This document shows positions 60,836 to 64,000 of a stretch of 64,000 nucleotides of DNA, piece after piece. Within the stretch, counting starts at the first letter, position 1, and every line of letters starts with the position of its first letter. The translations under genes were made by a program, and so were the position numbers. Source of the DNA: Aquificota bacterium. GTDB taxonomy: Bacteria; Aquificota; Aquificia; Aquificales; Aquificaceae. The notes under the pieces were generated by a model. The model did not search any database, was not told the DNA's origin, and saw only the letters and a list, made by a program, of their open reading frames with translations. The stretch lies in assembly GCA_013153495.1 (NCBI GenBank), contig JAADEH010000001.1, forward strand, positions 1 through 64,000. The letters are read 5' to 3'.

Positions 60836-61234
60836 TTACTGTTCGTTCTTCTTGGCGGGTATGATGTCTTCCAGTTTCATTACCTTCCTTTTTGGGACGC
60901 TGACTATTGCCTTCCTGAGTTCCTCACCTTCATAGACCTTTGAAAGCTCCTTCTGGATAAACTCGAAGAGCTGGTCTATTTGTTTCTGAAGCTCTTCTAT
61001 CTGCTCCTTCATGTTGAGGATTATGTCAACACCTGCGAGGTTCACTCCAAGCTCCCTGGTGAGGAAGAGTATGAACTCCAACCTTTCGAGGTCTTCGTCC
61101 GAATACAGTCTCGTGTTCCCTTCCGTTCTGGAAGGCTTGAGCAGTCCCTCCCGTTCGTATAGTCGCAAAGTTTGTGGGTGTATGTCGAACATTCTCGCTA
61201 CCACACCTATGGTGTAGAGTCCCTTCCTCTTCAT
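60836..61234 (-). CDS. hspR: HspR-type MerR-family regulator
   Basis: 132 aa. MerR-type winged helix (YTIGVVARMFDIHPQTLRLYEREGLLKPSRTEGNTRLYS; about 5-45) then a coiled coil (LNMKEQIEELQKQIDQLFEF). Adjacent to dnaJ, as in HspR heat-shock repressor operons. ATG at 61234 is chosen with AGAGGTGAG upstream; a GTG three codons earlier is possible. No clear canonical HAIR site is seen. Confidence 0.85.
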   Translation of the reverse strand: MKRKGLYTIGVVARMFDIHPQTLRLYEREGLLKPSRTEGNTRLYSDEDLERLEFILFLTRELGVNLAGVDIILNMKEQIEELQKQIDQLFEFIQKELSKVYEGEELRKAIVSVPKRKVMKLEDIIPAKKNEQ

Positions 61235-61239
61235 GACTC

Positions 61240-62382
61240 TCACCTCTCTTTAATTCTTTCAGGCTTAGGTAGCACTTCGTTAAGCTCCTTAAGGAGCTTC
61301 TCTAACTTCCTGCCGTCCTTGAAGACCTTGTCGAGCATGCCTATCTTGGGAACGTCTATGTTTGCTCTGACGTATAGGTCCCCTTTTCCGCTTCCTTTGA
61401 GCCTCGGCATTCCATATCCGTTTACCTTTATCAGCTCTCCGTGCTGGGTTCCGGGCGGAACCTTTACCTTGACCTTTTCTCCCGATATGGTGGGGACTTC
61501 TATTTCCGTTCCGAGAACCGCTTCCGGATAGGTCAGGTTTACATCGACTAAGAGGTCCTCTCCCTTCCTCTGGAAGATTTTGTGGGGCTTTACCCTTACC
61601 TGAATGTATAGGTTGCCGGGAGGTCCTCCGAACCTGCCTGCATGTCCTTTGCCTTCCACCACCAGCTTGGAACCCGTATCCACCCCAGGCGGTATCCTGA
61701 CCTTTATCTTTTCTCTCTTTCTGACCGTTCCATTTCCTCCGCAGGTGGGGCAGGGTTCGTATATTCCTCCGGTTCCCATACAGGTCCTGCAGGTTTCCCT
61801 AACTCTCATGAACCAGTTTCCACCTTCCACGTATCCCTTTCCACCGCAGGCTGGGCACACTCTCATTCCTTTGCTCTGGTCGTATCCTCTTCCTTCGCAG
61901 ACGGAGCACTCAACCTCCCTATCAACATCGACCTCTACCGTTGTTCCCCTGTAGGCGTCTTCGAGGGAAATCTCAACGGTTTTGTATATGTCCTCTCCTC
62001 TTACGGGTCTCTGACCCGTCCTTCTTCTGCCTCTGGTAGCTCTTTCGAATATGGTGTCGAAGTCAAAACCAAAACCTCCTCCGAAGAAGTCCCTCAGAAT
62101 TTCCTCCAAGCTGGGGAAGTCCTGAACGTTAACCTGTTCCTGAGCACCGGCACCTTCGAAGGCGGCGTGTCCGAACTGGTCGTAGAGCTTCCTCTTTTCC
62201 GGGTCCGAAAGAACCTGATAGGCTTCGTTTATCTCCTTGAACTTTTCCTGGGCTTCCGGACTTTTGTTTATGTCAGGGTGATACTTTCTCGCAAGCCTTC
62301 TGAAAGCCTTCTTTATCTCCTCCTGAGAGGCGTTGCGTGGCACTCCCAAGATTTCGTAGTAATCCTTCTTAGTAGAAGGCAT
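61240..62382 (-). CDS. dnaJ: chaperone DnaJ
   Basis: 380 aa. J domain ([20 protein letters not shown]), Gly/Phe region ([11 protein letters not shown]), four Cys-rich repeats ([36 protein letters not shown]) and the substrate-binding C-terminal domain. Co-chaperone of DnaK; dnaK is not in the window. AGGAGG lies about 7 nt before the ATG. hspR follows by 5 nt, so the two share a transcript. Confidence 0.97.
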   Translation of the reverse strand: MPSTKKDYYEILGVPRNASQEEIKKAFRRLARKYHPDINKSPEAQEKFKEINEAYQVLSDPEKRKLYDQFGHAAFEGAGAQEQVNVQDFPSLEEILRDFFGGGFGFDFDTIFERATRGRRRTGQRPVRGEDIYKTVEISLEDAYRGTTVEVDVDREVECSVCEGRGYDQSKGMRVCPACGGKGYVEGGNWFMRVRETCRTCMGTGGIYEPCPTCGGNGTVRKREKIKVRIPPGVDTGSKLVVEGKGHAGRFGGPPGNLYIQVRVKPHKIFQRKGEDLLVDVNLTYPEAVLGTEIEVPTISGEKVKVKVPPGTQHGELIKVNGYGMPRLKGSGKGDLYVRANIDVPKIGMLDKVFKDGRKLEKLLKELNEVLPKPERIKER

Positions 62383-62417
62383 TACAAACCTCCTATCAAC
62401 CTTTCTCTCTGATTATT

Positions 62418-62446
62418 AAGATAAAATGTGAGTGAGTTTATGTCAA
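62418..62446 (-). promoter_or_regulatory. sigma-70-type promoter of dnaJ-hspR
   Basis: On the minus strand TTGACA (62446-62441), 17 bp, TATCTT (62423-62418). The -35 box overlaps the truB stop codon. A repeated ACTCAC between the boxes could be an operator for HspR, but it does not match the known HAIR repeat. Confidence 0.75.
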
Positions 62447-63318
62447 GTTTGTATCCCTTCGGGTATCAGCAATCTTTCGGGCTTCAGAACTCCGCTCTTT
62501 ACCTTCCCTATCCCCACGAAGGTGTCGTCGATGTATATGGTAACATAACCTTCCGCTTTTTCCTTTACGAGCACAGGGTTTCCATTTAGGACCTTCTTTG
62601 CGTTAAAGTAATCGAGACTGACCTTCGGTAGGAAGGAAAAGGCTCTCTCTACGGGCAGGACGAAGTCCCACGGATTGTCCGCTTCCAAGAACCTCTCGAG
62701 AGGAACCGCATCGCTTAAGGAGAACGGACCCACCTCTTCACGAACGAGACCCTCTACGACCGCTCCCGAAGACAGGCTTTCCCCGAGGTCGTTTATCAAA
62801 CTGCGGACGTATGTTCCCGAGGACACCTTCATGCGTATCGTTATGTGAGGAGGTATGCACTCGAGGAGTTTTAGCTCGTAAATCCTGACCTTGACGGGTT
62901 TGAGCTGAGGGTTTTTCCCTCTGCGGGCAAGTTTGTATGCTCTCTTTCCCTGAACTTTTTTTGCGGAAAAGGGAGGAGGAACCTGATATATTTCTCCCAC
63001 GAAGCGGGAGAGGGCTTTTTCAACCTCTTGACAGGAGACCTTTACCTCTCTCTCCTCTATCACATTTCCCTCCACGTCGTAGGTGTCCGTCTTTACTCCG
63101 AGGCGTGCCTTTACCAGGTAGGTCTTATCCATGTTGAGAAACATCCAGGAAAAACGGGTCGCTCTGCCGATTAGAAGAATTAAGAGTCCCGTAGCCAAGG
63201 GGTCCAAGGTTCCGCTATGACCAACTTTAGTTCTTAGCTTTCGGCGGACTTTTTCGACGACACGGGTAGAGGTTAACCCTTTGGGTTTGTCTATTAGAAG
63301 TATGCCGTCGCTTCCCAT
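62443..63318 (-). CDS. truB: tRNA pseudouridine-55 synthase
   Basis: 291 aa. It makes pseudouridine 55 in the T loop. KPKGLTSTRVVEKVRR, HSGTLDPLATGLL (catalytic Asp) and SSGTYVRSLINDLG are intact, with a short PUA-like tail. It starts one base after rpoD's stop, so it is in the rpoD transcript. Confidence 0.95.
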   Translation of the reverse strand: MGSDGILLIDKPKGLTSTRVVEKVRRKLRTKVGHSGTLDPLATGLLILLIGRATRFSWMFLNMDKTYLVKARLGVKTDTYDVEGNVIEEREVKVSCQEVEKALSRFVGEIYQVPPPFSAKKVQGKRAYKLARRGKNPQLKPVKVRIYELKLLECIPPHITIRMKVSSGTYVRSLINDLGESLSSGAVVEGLVREEVGPFSLSDAVPLERFLEADNPWDFVLPVERAFSFLPKVSLDYFNAKKVLNGNPVLVKEKAEGYVTIYIDDTFVGIGKVKSGVLKPERLLIPEGIQT

Positions 63319-63319
63319 T

Positions 63320-64000
63320 TCAGCTCAGGAAGTCCTTTAGGTGTCTCTTCATAGCGAGACTTCTGAGCTTTCTGAGCGCTCTCGTTTCTAACTGTCTGAC
63401 CCTTTCCCTCGAAACACCCAGGATGTCTCCTATCTCACGCAGGGTTTTAGGCTCGTTTCCTCTCAGTCCGAACCTAAGCTCTATAACCTTTCTCTCCTTT
63501 TCGGGAAGTTTGTCCAATAGGTCGTATATTTCCTTTTCCAATACCTCCTGTATTACGCTCTCTTCTACCTCTGCGGTTCCGTGTTTGCTGAGGAAGTCAA
63601 CGAAAAAGGTGTCCTCGTTGTCTCCTACCGGGGCGTCGAGGGACAGGGGTATCCTGCAAACCTGGAGATACTTCTCCACCTCTTCGGGGGAAATCTTGTA
63701 TCCTTCCTTTTTGAACCTCTTTTCTATCTCCTCCTCCGTGGGTTCCCTTCCCAACTCCTTTGCCAGCTCCTTGGCTATCATCTCCTTAGAGAGTGCCTCT
63801 GCAACCTCTTCGGGTGTTGGCTCCCTTTCGAGTTCCTTGGCAAGCTCAGCGTATATGGTTCCTATCTTGCTTATGAGGTGGGACTGTTTTAGGGGAATTC
63901 TGACCGCACCCGTTTGCTGGGAAAGAGCCTGCATTATGGCTTGTCTTATCCACCAGACCGCATAGGATATGAACTTTACTCCTCTGTCTGGGTCGAACCT
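63320..64000 (-). CDS. rpoD: primary sigma factor RpoD, 3' part (partial at right edge)
   Basis: Runs off the window; about 226 residues visible. Region 2.3-2.4 (GVKFISYAVWWIRQAI) leads into region 3, which holds two adjacent copies of an ELAKEL-x-REPT-x-EE motif, where one is normal. Region 4 (LPEKERKVIELRFGLRG) ends with the -35 recognition helix (LREIGDILGVSRERVRQLE). Directs the TTGACA/TATAAT promoters seen here. Confidence 0.93.
   Translation of the reverse strand, partial: RFDPDRGVKFISYAVWWIRQAIMQALSQQTGAVRIPLKQSHLISKIGTIYAELAKELEREPTPEEVAEALSKEMIAKELAKELGREPTEEEIEKRFKKEGYKISPEEVEKYLQVCRIPLSLDAPVGDNEDTFFVDFLSKHGTAEVEESVIQEVLEKEIYDLLDKLPEKERKVIELRFGLRGNEPKTLREIGDILGVSRERVRQLETRALRKLRSLAMKRHLKDFLS

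Noticed and set aside
62383-62446. Possible HAIR (HspR) operator upstream of dnaJ
   Set aside because: CTTGACATAAACTCAC shares pieces with the known repeat but the two arms do not form the expected inverted pair; kept only as a remark on the promoter.

Overview
The window is a densely packed bacterial chromosome segment of about half G+C, with many 1-22 nt gene overlaps and no gene-free stretch over 300 bp (the longest are about 16555-16788 and 29292-29494). The gene content points to a thermophilic, chemolithotrophic member of the Aquificales (Hydrogenobacter/Thermocrinis/Aquifex relatives): a DHH-CBS-polyA-polymerase fusion typical of Aquifex A-adding enzymes, a MerR/HspR-DnaJ pair, a YeeE thiosulfate-type transporter, a lipoate ligase of the kind used by sulfur oxidizers, a MjaI-type restriction system, QueH, and Lys/Glu-rich proteins. 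Species is not claimed.

Layout. 1-3.1 kb: molybdopterin hydroxylase subunits iorA/iorB (minus) with two tiny membrane-protein genes lodged between them. 3.2-4.7 kb: lipoprotein and methionine salvage (mtnD-mtnC). 4.7-9.9 kb: hemB followed by a run of small membrane-protein genes, a lipoate ligase, an unknown protein, a Ca2+/Na+ exchanger and an AtpI-like protein. 9.9-16.6 kb: outer-membrane DUF481 protein, BASS transporter, purC, double rhodanese, Cys-cluster protein, a frameshifted Ca-binding-type gene, queF, YeeE/TsuA transporter. 16.7-23.3 kb: groES-groEL under a consensus sigma-70 promoter, SulP, GspE/PilB ATPase, a CDF transporter with a NifX-like tail. 23.3-29.3 kb: MglA-like GTPase/roadblock operon, DUF554, glycosyltransferase, A-adding enzyme. 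29.3-33.7 kb: a sigma-54-driven nitrogen block, glnB-glnA-amt-porin. 33.8-41.7 kb: transporters, a large AT-rich surface lipoprotein, gamma-carbonic anhydrase, VWA protein, PsiE, pyrD. 41.7-43.6 kb: AT-rich MjaI-type restriction-modification pair. 43.6-49.8 kb: queC, radical SAM protein, def, rluD, hisB, tRNA-Val, Ski2-like helicase. 49.9-55.2 kb: AT-rich pilus island with two pilins, an STT3/PglB-type oligosaccharyltransferase and a PilH/PilI-like ABC transporter. 55.2-59.6 kb: HEPN/MNT pair, mazG, and a sigma-54-controlled cluster of two DUF2173 proteins, an SCP2-like protein and an enhancer-binding activator. 59.6-64 kb: queH, hspR, dnaJ, truB and the 3' part of rpoD running off the right edge.

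Most noteworthy are: (1) three copies of a two-gene micro-cassette (about 65-aa two-helix protein plus about 37-aa one-helix protein), each translationally coupled into an unrelated operon, plus a fourth related-looking pair; (2) the pilin-oligosaccharyltransferase-ABC island; (3) the DUF2173 operon with its own sigma-54 promoter, upstream palindromes and encoded activator; (4) a -10 box sitting 7-10 nt before the start codon of many operon-leading genes, implying leaderless mRNAs; and (5) near absence of CTAG in the window together with a MjaI-type system expected to cut CTAG.
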